From contig NZ_OX216966.1 in the NCBI RefSeq assembly GCF_945605565.1, positions 2,658,001-2,722,000 on the forward strand: 64,000 nt of DNA, in the 5' to 3' direction. A program made the position numbers and the translations under genes. Positions within the stretch are counted from its first letter, which is position 1. The number at the start of each line of letters is the position of its first letter. Shown here piece by piece: positions 53,756-63,245 of this stretch. This DNA comes from Paenibacillus dendritiformis. GTDB taxonomy: Bacteria > Bacillota > Bacilli > Paenibacillales > Paenibacillaceae. The notes under the pieces were generated by a model. It made no database searches. It was not told the origin of the DNA and saw only the letters and a list, made by a program, of their open reading frames with translations.

Positions 53756-53895
53756 GGATGATCCCTCCTTCTGTTTGCACATTTGCATATCCTGATGCAG
53801 AACGCCCACTATATACGAATGGCTATTCTATGTTTTACTACCTATATGTAGGATGGGTTGGCCAATATACGTGTTCTATCGAAAGGAGAATATGC

Positions 53896-54546
53896 ATGAA
53901 GAAGAGCCGTCATGCGTTATCCTTGCGTGCCTGGATTGCTCTGACGGGCATGGCGATTGCCGGGCTGGCCGTCTCCATGGGCTTATGGCTGAAGCCGCAA
54001 TGGGAGGAGGCTGCGGGCGGATGGACACCGCTCAATGAAGCGATTGCCGAGCGTCTCGCCGCTGCGGAGGAGGGCGGGGACATGGCGGAACGGAGCGGAA
54101 GCCCGAATCCGGCGTCCGCTTCCTCCTTGCCGGGAACGACTTCCGGGCGAGAGCAAGGCCCCGAATCGTCCTCGAATGCGGGTCAGAGCGCCAATCACGG
54201 CGCAGGAGACCCGAATCGGCCTCTATCGATGCAGCCGGATAAGAAGCGGGCAGAACCCGGTCCAGGCGAACAAGGGAGCGGTTCTTCCGCCTCTGCCGAA
54301 GCGTCTGCAGCGGCCCCTTCGGAAGACGAGAAGGCGAAGGACGCTGCCAGCGGGCGCATCAATATTAACGAGGCCGATGCGAATGCCTTAATGAAGCTTC
54401 CGGGCATCGGGCCGAGCAAATCGCAAGCCATCGTGAAGTATCGGGAGAGTCACGGCCCGTTCCGGCGGCTGGAGGACATGAAGAAGGTCAAAGGGATCGG
54501 CCCCGCCATCTTCGCCAAGCTGCGCGATCAAGCCTCGATCGAGTAA
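53896..54546 (+). CDS. comEA: Competence DNA receptor ComEA
   Basis: A 216-residue membrane-anchored DNA-binding protein of the transformation machinery. An N-terminal membrane helix (residues ~10-32) is followed by a long S/A/G/E-rich linker. Two helix-hairpin-helix motifs lie in the last 64 residues (INEADANALMKLPGIGPSKS and MKKVKGIGPAIFAKL). The start is ATG 53896 behind AAAGGAG. The usual N-terminal ComEA pilin-binding or SLBB-like domain is not evident, so the linker is probably disordered. It is followed by comEB and comEC. Confidence 0.93.
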   Translation: MKKSRHALSLRAWIALTGMAIAGLAVSMGLWLKPQWEEAAGGWTPLNEAIAERLAAAEEGGDMAERSGSPNPASASSLPGTTSGREQGPESSSNAGQSANHGAGDPNRPLSMQPDKKRAEPGPGEQGSGSSASAEASAAAPSEDEKAKDAASGRININEADANALMKLPGIGPSKSQAIVKYRESHGPFRRLEDMKKVKGIGPAIFAKLRDQASIE

Positions 54547-54659
54547 CGGGACGGCCGTCTGTGAGAGATCCGGTTGCACAGCGAAGGTATCGTGCTTAGA
54601 ATGAAGGTAAGAACGATGGCAGCGGTCATCAGCCTATTACAGACGGGAGAATGAATCGG

Positions 54660-55178
54660 ATGACAACAAGTGTACGCAAAGATTGGGACACCTACTTCAT
54701 GGATATCGCCTATATGGTGTCTACACGTTCACGCTGTCCTAGGCGGCATGTCGGCGCTGTGCTGGTACAGGGCAAGAAGCTTCTCGGAACGGCCTATAAC
54801 GGAGCGCCGATGGGCGTGCCGGATTGCAGCGAAGCCGGATGCATGATTGTCGAGCAGTACGAGAAGATCGTCGTTGACGGCGAGGAACAGATGGTGAAGA
54901 AGGAACGGTGCATCCGCACCATTCATGCGGAACAGAACCTGCTTCTGTTCACGGATCGGATCGACAGAGAAGGTTCCACGGTGTACGTGACGGACGAGCC
55001 GTGCTGGACCTGCGCCAACATGCTGGCGAACAGCGGCGTGACGGAGATCGTCTACCACCGCCCTTATCCGAAGGACAGCGAGAAGGTTGCGGCGATGATG
55101 AAGCAGAAGGGAATTACGTTCCGGACGCTGGCCTCCTATCAGCCGCCGCAGGAGACGATAATGGATACGACAAATTAA
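54660..55178 (+). CDS. comEB: dCMP deaminase family protein ComEB
   Basis: A 172-residue zinc-dependent deaminase that converts dCMP to dUMP. The zinc site is TIHAEQNLLL with the catalytic Glu and EPCWTCANML. The substrate region is CPRRHVGAVLVQGKKLLGTAYNGAPMG. The start is ATG 54660, ten bases after GGGAG; ATG 54651 lies too close to it. It sits between comEA and comEC as in Bacillus, though it is not needed for transformation there. Confidence 0.94.
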   Translation: MTTSVRKDWDTYFMDIAYMVSTRSRCPRRHVGAVLVQGKKLLGTAYNGAPMGVPDCSEAGCMIVEQYEKIVVDGEEQMVKKERCIRTIHAEQNLLLFTDRIDREGSTVYVTDEPCWTCANMLANSGVTEIVYHRPYPKDSEKVAAMMKQKGITFRTLASYQPPQETIMDTTN

Positions 55179-55191
55179 TGATGTGGGGAAG

Positions 55192-55263
55192 AACCTCCAT
55201 GCCGGAATTCCACGCACGCCATGAACATAGGCGGCTGCGGAACGATGGCGTGGAGGTTTTTTT
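55192..55263 (+). terminator. Terminator after comEB
   Basis: AACCTCCA (55192-55199) pairs with TGGAGGTT (55251-55258), with a further GCCAT/ATGGC inner stem, followed by a T-run. comEC must therefore rely on read-through or its own promoter. Confidence 0.8.
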
Positions 55264-55295
55264 GCGTTCGGCGATCCTTGGCTGAGTGGCCGTCT

Positions 55296-55338
55296 GGACA
55301 AGCCGGGACAAGCCGGGACAAACCGGGACGCGGGACAA
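55296..55338. repeat. Short tandem repeat upstream of comEC
   Basis: Three 10-bp units GGACAAGCCG (the third with AACCG) are followed by partial copies. They lie about 50 bp before the comEC start. The number of units could vary between strains. Confidence 0.7.
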
Positions 55339-55390
55339 GGGATGCCAAGAACCATCTCAAGCCAAATGCAGACCAGGAGGTGAGGTTGAA

Positions 55391-58000
55391 TTGCTGTCGC
55401 GCAGACCGATTGTTGCCGTTGCCGTCTGCTTCGTGATCGGGATTCACGCCGCGGCCGCATTATCTGCTGTCCACGCCGTACTGGCCGTAGCGGGACTGCT
55501 GCTGCTGCTTCCGCTAGGATGGGCGCGTCGCTGGTGCAGCGGGAGGCAGGCGGCTCTATATGGAGCGGTGCTTCTATGTTCGGCATCGCTATACATTGCA
55601 ACGGAACACCGCAACACCAGCCGTTGGACGCCGCCTGACGACGCCAGTCAGCCGGCAGCGGAGGGAAGCTGGGACGGATATATCCTGTCTCCGCCGGAGC
55701 GTGACGGGGACCGGGTGCAGTTCCAGTTCCGGGCCGTCTCATGGCAGCGGGACGAAGGAGCCGGGCCGGAACCCGTGGACGAGAAGCTGCTTGTCCAGAT
55801 CCGCCTGTCCGCGCCGTCGGAGCTGGATGCGGTGGAGCGGTGGGAACGAGGCCAGGCCATGCGCCTGCATGGCCTGCTGTCCGCGCCGGGAGACGCGTCG
55901 AACTTCGGGGCGTTCAGCTACCGCGCATATCTGCGGCCGCAGCGCATCCATTGGATTCTCCAGGTTGCAGGAGCGGAGCAGGCTGCCATCACGGACGATT
56001 TGAGACGGAACGGATACCAGCGGGCGGAACAAGCGGTGAACCAGGCGCTTGCCCGGGTCGACCGGGTTCGCGGCGCGCTGCTGGAGCTTATGGAGCGGCT
56101 GTATAAGCAGCCGCATAGCGGATATATGCAGGGACTAGTGCTTGGAAGCCGGACGGAATTGGATCCGGATACATACCGCCAGTTCTCGGAGCTGGGTCTG
56201 ACACATGTGCTTGCCATCTCGGGACTTCATGTCGGTGTCTTCGCCGGGGCGCTGCTTGGCCTGCTCCGGCTGCTCCGCCTATCGAAGGAGAAGGGGCTGT
56301 GGGTCGTCCAATGCTGTCTCCCGGGGTATATGCTGTTGACGGGAGCGGCTCCTTCGGTGATCCGGGCAGGATTGATGTCGATGATTGCCTTGTACTGCTT
56401 GCGCAAGGGCTGGCTGAAGGACGGGCTCCACATCTTGGCCCTCGTCCTGGTGGCGATGCTGCTGTGGGATCCGTATTATGCGCTTCAGATCGGCTTTCAG
56501 CTGTCGTTCGCGGTGACCGCCGGATTGATAATCGGGGTGCCCCGCGTCGTGCAACTGCTGCCGGCCTGGCCGCTGTGGCTGTCCTCTTCCGCCGCCGTAA
56601 CCTTGGTCGCCCAGGCCGTATCTTTTCCGTTGACGGTCTATTATTTTCATCAATTCTCGCTCTTGTCGTTCGCCGCCAACTTCCTCCTCGTTCCGTTCAT
56701 CAGTCTCGGCGTGCTCCCGGCTGGAACGCTCTCGCTCCTCGCGGGCCTTCTCTATGAACCGGCAGCCCGCCCGCTAGCCTGGATTGTGGCGCAGATGAAT
56801 GAGCTGACGTTCCGGATCGTCGAATGGCTGGCAGCCATCGAAGGCACGAGCTTAATCTGGCCGCAGCTTCCGCTATGGTGGATTGGGGCTTACTACGGCA
56901 GTCTATGTCTCGTCTTCGCTGCATGGCGCCGGACGGCTGAAGGCGGAAGAGCATCGCTCCGCAGCCGGATGGGGACGGCGGAGGAGGGCGATACACAGCC
57001 GCTCGGCTCATTCGTAGAGGTGCGGTCCTCCCCGCGAGGTATCCGGCACATCGGCTCCGTCTTGGCGGCCGTTCCGCTCGTCGTGCTTCTTGCATGGGGC
57101 TACGGGGATGGCCTCGGCAGAGATGCCCTTGTCAGCTTCATTGATGTCGGGCAAGGCGACGGCATTTTGATTCGTACGGCTTCCGGTAAGCATGTACTGG
57201 TTGACGGAGGAGGAACGGTGAATTTCCGCAGGCCCGGGGATCGATGGAGGGAACGCCGCGTACCGTTCGAGATCGGCGAGAAGGTGATCGTTCCCCTCTT
57301 GAAGCAGCGGGGCGTCCGGCGGCTGGACGCGGTCGTGCTGACGCATGCGGATCAAGATCATGCCGGCGGGCTATTGGCGGTTCTGCGGCATATGCCGGTC
57401 AGCCGCTTCATCACGAACGGCACGTGGAAGTCCTCGGCGACGATGACTGCGCTGTACCGGACGGCTCTGGAGAAGCGCATCCCGATTAGCGGCGGGCAGG
57501 CCGGCAATTCGTGGATGGTCGACGAATGGACCCGGATTGATGTCCTTTATCCGATGCCGGATAGCGATGCGATTCTTCTGCCGGAGGAGGAGAATCAAAA
57601 TCGCGCCTCCCTCGTCCTGCTGCTGACGCTGACCCATCCGCGCAGCAAGGCGCAGGCGACGATGCTGCTGACGGGGGATGTGGAAGCCGACGGAGAACGG
57701 CGCATGCTGGCCGGCGCTGCGGGCCAAGGCCGGCTGCCGCCCGTCGATGTATACAAGGTGGCGCATCACGGAAGCCGGACATCATCCACCCCGGAATGGG
57801 TCGAAGCGATTCGGCCGGCGGCAGGCGTCATCTCGCTCGGACCCAACAACCGCTACGGGCATCCGCATCCGAACGTGCTGGCCACGTTGGCGCGCGCCCA
57901 GGTGCCCGTGCTGCGGACCGATTGGGACGGGGAGATCCAGTTCAGGCTGACGGCGCAGGGTTTGAAGGTGCGGACAAAGCGTGATAGGATAGTTCCATAG
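55391..58000 (+). CDS. comEC: Competence DNA channel ComEC/Rec2
   Basis: An 869-residue polytopic membrane protein that forms the channel for single-stranded DNA uptake. The first two thirds hold an OB-like outer domain and the competence domain with many helices (GLVLGSRTELDPDTYRQFSELGLTHVLAISGLHVGVFAG). The C-terminal beta-lactamase-fold domain shows FIDVGQGDGILIRTASGKHVLVDGGG and LTHADQDHAGGL, the metal-binding motif of a nuclease. The start is TTG 55391 behind AGGAGGTGAGG. It appears complete. Confidence 0.95.
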   Translation: MLSRRPIVAVAVCFVIGIHAAAALSAVHAVLAVAGLLLLLPLGWARRWCSGRQAALYGAVLLCSASLYIATEHRNTSRWTPPDDASQPAAEGSWDGYILSPPERDGDRVQFQFRAVSWQRDEGAGPEPVDEKLLVQIRLSAPSELDAVERWERGQAMRLHGLLSAPGDASNFGAFSYRAYLRPQRIHWILQVAGAEQAAITDDLRRNGYQRAEQAVNQALARVDRVRGALLELMERLYKQPHSGYMQGLVLGSRTELDPDTYRQFSELGLTHVLAISGLHVGVFAGALLGLLRLLRLSKEKGLWVVQCCLPGYMLLTGAAPSVIRAGLMSMIALYCLRKGWLKDGLHILALVLVAMLLWDPYYALQIGFQLSFAVTAGLIIGVPRVVQLLPAWPLWLSSSAAVTLVAQAVSFPLTVYYFHQFSLLSFAANFLLVPFISLGVLPAGTLSLLAGLLYEPAARPLAWIVAQMNELTFRIVEWLAAIEGTSLIWPQLPLWWIGAYYGSLCLVFAAWRRTAEGGRASLRSRMGTAEEGDTQPLGSFVEVRSSPRGIRHIGSVLAAVPLVVLLAWGYGDGLGRDALVSFIDVGQGDGILIRTASGKHVLVDGGGTVNFRRPGDRWRERRVPFEIGEKVIVPLLKQRGVRRLDAVVLTHADQDHAGGLLAVLRHMPVSRFITNGTWKSSATMTALYRTALEKRIPISGGQAGNSWMVDEWTRIDVLYPMPDSDAILLPEEENQNRASLVLLLTLTHPRSKAQATMLLTGDVEADGERRMLAGAAGQGRLPPVDVYKVAHHGSRTSSTPEWVEAIRPAAGVISLGPNNRYGHPHPNVLATLARAQVPVLRTDWDGEIQFRLTAQGLKVRTKRDRIVP

Positions 58001-58019
58001 AGTTAGAGAGCAGCTTCGA

Positions 58020-58044
58020 AGCACGTCGGCCTGACGTGCTTTTT
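58020..58044 (+). terminator. Terminator after comEC
   Basis: AGCACGTC and GACGTGCT pair around GGCCT and are followed by TTTT. Confidence 0.85.
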
Positions 58045-58155
58045 GCGGCTTGTCACCTTGTTGTATCATGCAATGCAAAACAAGGCATCTTTTGCTATTC
58101 TAAGTGATGACTTTATGCAAATGAGAGAATAAACTACAAATTGGAAGTGAACCAC

Positions 58156-58182
58156 TGCAACCATTTGCGGCTTAGGCACGTC
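58156..58182 (+). promoter_or_regulatory. Possible ECF-type promoter of the sigma factor gene
   Basis: TGCAACC (58156-58162), a 16-base gap and CGTC (58179-58182) resemble ECF promoters (GAAC-type -35 and CGT-type -10). It lies 32 bases before the GTG start, suggesting autoregulation. Confidence 0.4.
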
Positions 58183-58214
58183 AATGGTTATGCAAGAGAG
58201 GGGGATAACAGGTA

Positions 58215-58760
58215 GTGGATTCGGGACTGATACGAGCCGCTCAATCCGGCGATCGCGACGCTTTAATTACTCTTTTGCGGGAAATAGAACAATATGTGTA
58301 TCGGACAGCTTATTATATTCTCAATAATGAGCAGGATGCACTGGACGCGTCCCAGGAAGCCTTAATCCGGATTTATTCCAAAATTGAATCTTATGAGGAA
58401 AAAGCTCAGTTCAAAACATGGGTGCAGCGGATTGTAACGAATATTTGCATTGACAAGTTCCGGCGCAATCGCCCGACTGTCTCGATTGATGAGCATGACC
58501 TCGTATTTGTCGGGGAAGAGAGTGTAGAGAAGGAAGTAATGTCCGCATACGTGGCTCAGGACATACGTGAGGCAATAGATCGGCTGCCTGAACATCATCG
58601 TGCGGTCGTCGTTCTGCGATATCTGCAAGATTTCTCATACAACGAGATTGCGGAGAGCTTGAATTTGCCGTTGAACACGGTCAAATCCTATCTATTTCGC
58701 GCCCGGCAACAACTGCAGACGATGCTGCAAGATTATGAGAAAGGTGGTGTACGAGGATGA
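58215..58760 (+). CDS. ECF sigma factor (SigW/RpoE type)
   Basis: A 181-residue group 4 sigma factor. Region 2 is DALDASQEALIRIYSKIESYEEKAQFKTWVQRIVTNICIDKFRR. Region 4 is LPEHHRAVVVLRYLQDFSYNEIAESLNLPLNTVKSYLFRARQQL. Such sigmas respond to envelope or antimicrobial stress when their anti-sigma is inactivated. The start is GTG 58215 behind GAGGGGG. It overlaps the downstream anti-sigma gene by ATGA, typical for the pair. Confidence 0.94.
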   Translation: MDSGLIRAAQSGDRDALITLLREIEQYVYRTAYYILNNEQDALDASQEALIRIYSKIESYEEKAQFKTWVQRIVTNICIDKFRRNRPTVSIDEHDLVFVGEESVEKEVMSAYVAQDIREAIDRLPEHHRAVVVLRYLQDFSYNEIAESLNLPLNTVKSYLFRARQQLQTMLQDYEKGGVRG

Positions 58761-60055
58761 ACTGTGCAGAGGTGATGGAACTGAAGCAACGCAGCTTGGA
58801 CGGTGAGTTGAAGCAGTCGGAAGAGAGCCTGCTGACAGAGCATATCCGCCGATGCCCCGCCTGCGCCGAGATGGCAGAACGGTTAGAGAACATCCATCAA
58901 GAACTGGTTCAGCTGCCGAAGGTCACTCCGCCTTACAGCTTGGTGGATGCGATATTGCCTTCCTTGCAGCAGATAGATAAGCAGCAGGCGGCAGCCGCGG
59001 GCGCATCGCCTTCTCTCGCTTCGGGTTCCCTTGAGCGGAAGCGAAGCGATGTGAAGGAACTCCGGAAGCCGGAGCAGAAGCCGCAGGCCGCAACTTCGAT
59101 GCAGAAATGGTATAACAAGCGGCAATGGCGTGCAGCAGGCGCAGTGGTGGCGGCAGGTCTCGTCTTCGGATTATTCATGGTGATGTTCAAGCCGCCGACG
59201 GGAACGGAAGTGGCAGGCGATTTCGCGGAATTGACGCAATCGGCGCAGGAGTCCGGCGCCGCACCCGATTCGAGTCAGTCTCTTCGGAGCAATCATCCGG
59301 ACGGGAAGCCGGTGCCGCAGGAAGCCAACGCTGGAGCGGACAACGAAGGCAATGCATCGCACAAGGATCAACAGCAGGATGCCCAACCGCCAGGCGACGT
59401 TGAACAGAAGAAGGAGGATGCGCCGGACACGGAGCCGCCGAAGCCAGCGGAAGACGGCCGCGCAGCAGACCGTCATCAGAGCAAGGGGGCGAAGCAGGAT
59501 AAGGATCGGAAGCCGGTGGCATCGCCTGCTGAGAAGCAAAAGAAGATCGGCAATCAAGACAAGAAGTCCGAGGATCCTGTGGCCAGCAAGCAGAACACCG
59601 ATCCAGAGCAAGTCGAGCCGCAGGGCAGCAAGGTGCCGCCATCCATTGCCGCCGTTCCGGGCAATGAAGAGCCGGAGAACGGTTCAAGCGCCGATGCCGG
59701 CAGCATGGAGATATCGGATAAGGATCTGGAGCGTCATTCTCTGTTCGCGGCGTCGAAGGAAGCGACATCGCCGGACGGCAAATGGATGGTCGTATGGGAG
59801 AACGGCCAGCTCATGTTATACGGTGTCAACGACGCGGAGCAGACCAAGCTGCAGACGCTGGCATTCGCCGACAGACCGGAGGAGCTGATCTGGTCTTCGG
59901 ACAGCAGCCGGCTGGAGGTGAAAGTGCGGACGGCGGACGGAGAGCGGCAGATCCATTATGAGGTGTCTTCGAACGGACTGACGGAAACGGCTGCCGACGA
60001 GGCCGATAAGAAGGAGCCTATCGTGGTTCCTGGCACGAGCAAGCCGGCCACTTAG
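58757..60055 (+). CDS. Anti-sigma factor with zinc finger and long linker
   Basis: A 432-residue protein. The N-terminal zf-HC2 domain (EHIRRCPACAEMAERLEN, with H-x3-C-x2-C) should bind the sigma factor. One membrane helix (WRAAGAVVAAGLVFGLFMVMF, residues ~121-141) splits it. Outside is a ~170-residue low-complexity region rich in K, D, E, P, Q and G, then a C-terminal ~100-residue part with a TolB-like repeat (SPDGKWMVVWENGQLMLYGV). Most anti-sigmas of this kind are half this length. The start overlaps the sigma gene. Confidence 0.88.
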   Translation: MNCAEVMELKQRSLDGELKQSEESLLTEHIRRCPACAEMAERLENIHQELVQLPKVTPPYSLVDAILPSLQQIDKQQAAAAGASPSLASGSLERKRSDVKELRKPEQKPQAATSMQKWYNKRQWRAAGAVVAAGLVFGLFMVMFKPPTGTEVAGDFAELTQSAQESGAAPDSSQSLRSNHPDGKPVPQEANAGADNEGNASHKDQQQDAQPPGDVEQKKEDAPDTEPPKPAEDGRAADRHQSKGAKQDKDRKPVASPAEKQKKIGNQDKKSEDPVASKQNTDPEQVEPQGSKVPPSIAAVPGNEEPENGSSADAGSMEISDKDLERHSLFAASKEATSPDGKWMVVWENGQLMLYGVNDAEQTKLQTLAFADRPEELIWSSDSSRLEVKVRTADGERQIHYEVSSNGLTETAADEADKKEPIVVPGTSKPAT

Positions 60056-60246
60056 GCTGCCGAAGGAGCGGAATTTACCAAAAATAGGCTGCGTCAACCC
60101 CCGGGAAGCGGCACACATTCGGTGCGGCGCGCGTATGATGAGGTATCAATGAAAGTGATGCAAGTGACGTTCCCGTACGTCGTATGACCGTTTGCACGGA
60201 GTTTCTAGAGCTTCGCTGCAGGCGTTTATCATAGATGGTATGGGAC

Positions 60247-60296
60247 AAAGGGACTTGCGCCGCCCGTCAGGGCTGCGCCGGTCCCTTTGTTTTTTG
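60247..60296 (+). terminator. Terminator after the anti-sigma gene
   Basis: AAAGGGAC-GCGC pairs with GCGC-GTCCCTTT across the loop (60247-60289), followed by TTTTTT. Confidence 0.8.
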
Positions 60297-60353
60297 CGGC
60301 GGACCGCAATTTTTGCTATCATGAAGTGCATAGACAGGGGGAGGCATAAGGCA

Positions 60354-61400
60354 TTGGACATGAAAGCGGCGATGAAAGAGATCCAGCGCGGGGAGCCGCG
60401 CCCGATATATGTACTATATGGTACGGAAAAATACAGAATGCAGGAATTTGTTCACTATTTGCTGGAGCATGCCTTCGAGCCGGAGAACCGGGAATTGGCC
60501 GTGATGAAGATGGATACGGCCGAATCTCCGATCGAGGCCGTCATAGAGGAAGCGGAGACGCTGCCGTTTCTCGTGCCCCGCAAGTGCATCCTGGTCAAGG
60601 ATCAATCGATTTTTGCCTCCGGCAAGGATAAGATGGAGCATCGCACCGAGCGGCTGCTTGAATATATGGAACAGCCGATGGAGACAAGCATCATTGTCTT
60701 TCTGGTGCAGGCGGACAAGCTGGATGAGCGCAAGAAGACGGTCAAGACGGCCAAGGGGAAGGCTGCGGTGCTCGCCTTTCAGCCGTTGGGGGCCGAAGAA
60801 TTGGCGCAGTGGGTGAAGCGAGAGACTAGCAAGCATCGCTGCTCCATCGGGGAGGAAGCGGTAACGGCTCTGTTGAATGCGGTAGGGACGAATCTGCAGG
60901 CGCTGGCGGGCGAGATTGAGAAATGCTGCTTGTTCGCCGGGGAAGGCGGCGTCATTGATACGGCTACGATCGAAGGGCTCATTGCCAAAAACACGGAGCA
61001 AAACGTATTTCAATTGGTCGAGGATGTCGTTCGCCATCGCGCGGGCAAGGCATTGGCGACCCTGCACGAGCTGCTGAAGCAGAAGGAGGAGCCGATTAAG
61101 ATTATGGCGCTCATCGTCAGGCAGCTTCGGATTATGCTTCAGGTCAAGGAGCTGACGAATCAGAGCTTCACGCAGCAGCAGGCCGCCTCTCAGCTCGGAA
61201 TCCATCCTTATGCGGCGAAGATGGCGGCCGAACAGGCGCGCGGCTATGGAACCGAGGTATTGGCCGGTTGGTTGGCCGAGGCGGCGGAGCTCGATTACGA
61301 GATGAAGTCGGGTCGGGTCGACAAGACACTCGGCCTGGAAATGTTCATCATGCGGATGGCGGCGGGCAGCACGCGGAGCGGAACGGCCGCTTCCCGCTAG
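60354..61400 (+). CDS. holA: DNA polymerase III delta subunit
   Basis: A 348-residue clamp-loader subunit. It begins MKAAMKEIQRGEPRPIYVLYGTEKYRMQEFV, followed by AEELAQWVKRE and NAVGTNLQALAGEIEKCCLF, which are typical of HolA/YqeN. The likely start is TTG 60354, nine bases after GGGGGAGG; ATG 60360 is an alternative. It is convergent with rpsT, as in Bacillus. Confidence 0.94.
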   Translation: MDMKAAMKEIQRGEPRPIYVLYGTEKYRMQEFVHYLLEHAFEPENRELAVMKMDTAESPIEAVIEEAETLPFLVPRKCILVKDQSIFASGKDKMEHRTERLLEYMEQPMETSIIVFLVQADKLDERKKTVKTAKGKAAVLAFQPLGAEELAQWVKRETSKHRCSIGEEAVTALLNAVGTNLQALAGEIEKCCLFAGEGGVIDTATIEGLIAKNTEQNVFQLVEDVVRHRAGKALATLHELLKQKEEPIKIMALIVRQLRIMLQVKELTNQSFTQQQAASQLGIHPYAAKMAAEQARGYGTEVLAGWLAEAAELDYEMKSGRVDKTLGLEMFIMRMAAGSTRSGTAASR

Positions 61401-61410
61401 CCGGCCATCA

Positions 61411-61458
61411 AAAAAAGCCCGAAGACAGACGCGCAAGCGTTCATCTTCGGGCTTTTTT
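61411..61458. terminator. Bidirectional terminator between holA and rpsT
   Basis: AAAAAAGCCCGAAGA pairs with TCTTCGGGCTTTTTT. It serves both convergent genes. Confidence 0.93.
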
Positions 61459-61486
61459 GCTGCATTTAAGTATGAAAGGCTGCCGC

Positions 61487-61759
61487 TTACGCTTGCGCAA
61501 GCAGAGCGTTCAATTTTTGTGCCAAGCGGGACTTCTTGCGGGCAGCCGCATTTTTGTGGATCAAGCCTTTTGTCACGGCTTTGTCCAATTTCTTCGAAGC
61601 CAGAGCGACAGCTCCTTTGGCGTTGTCCACTTCATTGTTAGCCAATGCAGCGTCAGCTGCTTTGACAGCCGTACGAAGTGCGGACTTCTGAGAAGCGTTC
61701 AACAGACGGCGCTTGTCGTTCGTTTTTACGCGTTTCACAGCGGATTTAATGTTAGGCAT
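61487..61759 (-). CDS. rpsT: 30S ribosomal protein S20
   Basis: A 90-residue basic protein that binds 16S rRNA. It has [21 protein letters not shown] at the start, then [22 protein letters not shown] at the end. The start is ATG 61759 behind GGAGGTG on the minus strand. Confidence 0.98.
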   Translation of the reverse strand: MPNIKSAVKRVKTNDKRRLLNASQKSALRTAVKAADAALANNEVDNAKGAVALASKKLDKAVTKGLIHKNAAARKKSRLAQKLNALLAQA

Positions 61760-62000
61760 TGCATTCACCTCCGTTGCATCGTAGTGCGACAATAGAATCT
61801 ATACCATTTCCATATCAGCATGAGATAGATTCACAACTTAAAATATTCTAGCATGACATACCTTAAAAAGCAATATGTTTGCCGCGGTCTCCCGACAGGC
61901 TCGGACAGCATCGGCAGCCGATATTTCCAATGCTGCCGCATAAAGTTGGCCTCCATCACACACAATATCTGCAAAATGGAACTTTTGGGAGGTAGAACTC

Positions 62001-63002
62001 ATGACGGCCGATTTGCGCAATTATTCGGTTCGTACCGATTTGGCGTTGGAATCCAGGGAAATGGCATCCCCTGATCTCGCCGCGTCCATACCCGGGGTGC
62101 AGGAGCATGTCGAGGAGGATCGTGGCGTCAAAATAACACGGATTCACGTGCAGACAGAGGAAGGATCACGTGCCATCGGCCGCATGCCGGGGCGCTACAT
62201 CACGATCGAAGTGCCGGGCTTGCGTCGCAAAGATTCCGACCTTCAGGACCGCGTCGCCACATCGTTCGCGCAGTTGTTCGCTTCTTTTCTCGAAGAAATC
62301 GGGATCAAGTCTTCCGCCAAAGTGCTTATCGTCGGTCTGGGGAACTGGAATGTGACTCCGGATTCGCTCGGGCCGCTCGTCGTCGAGAATGTGCTGGTCA
62401 CCCGCCATTACTTCGAGATTATGCCGGATCAGGTCAGCCCCGGCTATCGGGAAGTGAGCGCCGTTGCCCCCGGCGTGCTCGGCGTGACGGGGATCGAGTC
62501 AAGCGATATCGTGCAAGGCATCGTCGATCGAATCCGCCCCGATCTCATCATCGCGATCGACGCGCTTGCCTCCAAGGCGCTGGAGCGTGTCAATACGACG
62601 GTCCAGATTGCCGATATCGGGATTCACCCCGGCTCCGGCATCGGCAACAAGCGGCGCGGGCTGACCCGGGAGATTCTCGGGGTGCCGTGCATCGCCATCG
62701 GCGTGCCGACCGTATGCTACGCTTCGACTATCGTCAACAACGCGTTCGAAATGATGCGGGAGCACTTCAAGCAGGAGACGAATCAGACCCGGCAGATTCT
62801 CGGCATTCTCGAAGACATCAATGAGCAGGACCGGCTGCTGCTGGTGAAGGAAGTGCTGGAGCCGCTTGGCCATGATCTGATCGTGACGCCGAAGGAAGTC
62901 GACGAATTCATGGAGGATATGGCCAACATTATTGCCAGCGGCCTGAACGCGGCGCTGCACGAAGCAGTCGACAGCAGCAACGTGTCCGCCTACACGCACT
63001 GA
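62001..63002 (+). CDS. gpr: Germination protease
   Basis: A 333-residue endoprotease that degrades small acid-soluble spore proteins at germination. It has the propeptide region YSVRTDLALESREM, then KVLIVGLGNWNVTPDSLGPLVVENVLVTRHY and IADIGIHPGSGIGNKRRGL. It is made as a zymogen in the forespore. The ATG follows GGGAGG. It is divergent from rpsT, the usual arrangement in Bacillaceae-type genomes. Confidence 0.97.
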   Translation: MTADLRNYSVRTDLALESREMASPDLAASIPGVQEHVEEDRGVKITRIHVQTEEGSRAIGRMPGRYITIEVPGLRRKDSDLQDRVATSFAQLFASFLEEIGIKSSAKVLIVGLGNWNVTPDSLGPLVVENVLVTRHYFEIMPDQVSPGYREVSAVAPGVLGVTGIESSDIVQGIVDRIRPDLIIAIDALASKALERVNTTVQIADIGIHPGSGIGNKRRGLTREILGVPCIAIGVPTVCYASTIVNNAFEMMREHFKQETNQTRQILGILEDINEQDRLLLVKEVLEPLGHDLIVTPKEVDEFMEDMANIIASGLNAALHEAVDSSNVSAYTH

Positions 63003-63060
63003 CCATGGACGAAGGCCAGGAGCCTATCCGTATGCCTGGCTTCCCAAGGTGATAGAAATG

Positions 63061-63079
63061 GGGGAGCTGTAAGCTCCCC
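63061..63079. terminator. Hairpin downstream of gpr
   Basis: GGGGAGCT and AGCTCCCC pair around GTA, about 60 bases after the gpr stop. A second hairpin, GCCAGG/CCTGGC, lies near 63016-63041. Neither has a T-run. Confidence 0.45.
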
Positions 63080-63094
63080 TCGGATTGACCTGCG

Positions 63095-63245
63095 CGGAGT
63101 TGAGCGAGTTGATTGAAGTTGAATTTCCTGCGTTTGAGTTGATTGAGTCGCTTGAGGTTGACTTAGAATGAATTGACTTGATTAAGTCGTCTGAGTTGAT
63201 TGACTTGACTGAGTTGAGCAAGTGAATGGAATGAACTGGAAAATT
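63095..63245. repeat. TTGA-rich low-complexity sequence
   Basis: About 150 bases are dominated by GAGTTGATTGA-like and TTGACTTGA-like words, and lead directly into the 18-bp tandem repeat. No convincing gene was seen on either strand. Confidence 0.7.
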
